A stretch of 5,418 nucleotides of DNA from positions 1 to 5,418 of the forward strand of contig DQUX01000346.1 of NCBI GenBank assembly GCA_015662065.1, read 5' to 3'. The translations under genes and the position numbers were made by a program. Below, piece after piece: positions 5,327-5,418 of the stretch. The stretch's first letter is position 1; each line of letters opens with the position of its first letter. The DNA comes from Anaerolineales bacterium. Its GTDB lineage: Bacteria; Chloroflexota; Anaerolineae; B4-G1; DUEL01. Below the pieces are notes generated by a model, which ran no database searches, had not been told where the DNA came from, and saw only the letters and a program-made list of their open reading frames with translations.

Positions 5327-5418
5327 ATGCTGCCCAACCTTCAAGAGGAACTGCATCTCCTCGCCGCTGGCTACACCCGCGTGGCCGGGTTGGACGAGGC
5401 GGGGCGGGGCGCGTGGGC
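5327..5418 (+). CDS. rnhB: Ribonuclease HII, 3'-partial
   Basis: Only the first 30 codons are present, cut by the right edge. The start MLPNLQEELHLLAAGY leads into VAGLDEAGRGAW (19-30), the N-terminal hallmark of RNase HII. Asp23 and Glu24 are the first two of the four catalytic acidic residues (DEDD). The enzyme cuts RNA in RNA:DNA hybrids and starts removal of single ribonucleotides from DNA, in the cytoplasm at the nucleoid. ATG 5327 is chosen because an in-frame TGA at 5303-5305 closes the frame upstream and the N-terminal extension has normal length. No Shine-Dalgarno sequence precedes it; the heptad repeat ends four bases before the ATG. Identity rests on a short but highly diagnostic motif. 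Confidence 0.88.
   Translation, partial: MLPNLQEELHLLAAGYTRVAGLDEAGRGAW

Overview
This is a GC-rich bacterial stretch of compact, mostly metabolic genes with short gaps. The proteins look like ordinary bacterial single-copy genes. GC-rich codons, TATAAT-type -10 boxes with very short leaders, and the mix of a DUF3048 protein, HutH, an ALG5-like glycosyltransferase and RNase HII would suit a member of Chloroflexota (for example Anaerolineae). That assignment is inference from style, not proof. No phage, plasmid, IS, CRISPR, tRNA or rRNA signature is visible.

Layout. Bases 3-1211 (+) hold the 3' part of a DUF3048 (YerB-like) gene cut by the left edge. Its domain ends near 905, but the frame stays open to 1211 and runs antisense into the next gene. 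Bases 905-1036 are a purine-rich (+ strand) gap with a four-G-run motif. Bases 1037-2753 (-) are a two-gene molybdenum cofactor operon transcribed mogA/moaB-family then moeA, with an 8-bp overlap. The gap 2754-2865 carries back-to-back promoters: a good TTGCCA-16-TATAAT box for mogA-moeA and a TATAAT box for hutH (+). Bases 2866-4392 (+) encode a complete histidine ammonia-lyase. Bases 4393-4503 hold a promoter and a structured 5' leader for a GT2 glycosyltransferase ending at 5235 (+), whose best-placed start codon is an unusual ATA. Bases 5235-5322 are a degenerate heptanucleotide repeat arranged as a large inverted repeat, immediately followed by the first 30 codons of rnhB (RNase HII), cut by the right edge.

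Functional links. MogA (MPT adenylylation) and MoeA (molybdate insertion) perform consecutive last steps of Moco synthesis, so their coupling makes sense. HutH converts histidine to urocanate, but no other hut gene is in the window. The glycosyltransferase and RNase HII appear to be separate units. I see no clearly novel multi-gene system. The points most worth checking are the ATA start and switch-like leader of the glycosyltransferase, the heptad inverted repeat, and the overlong DUF3048 reading frame.
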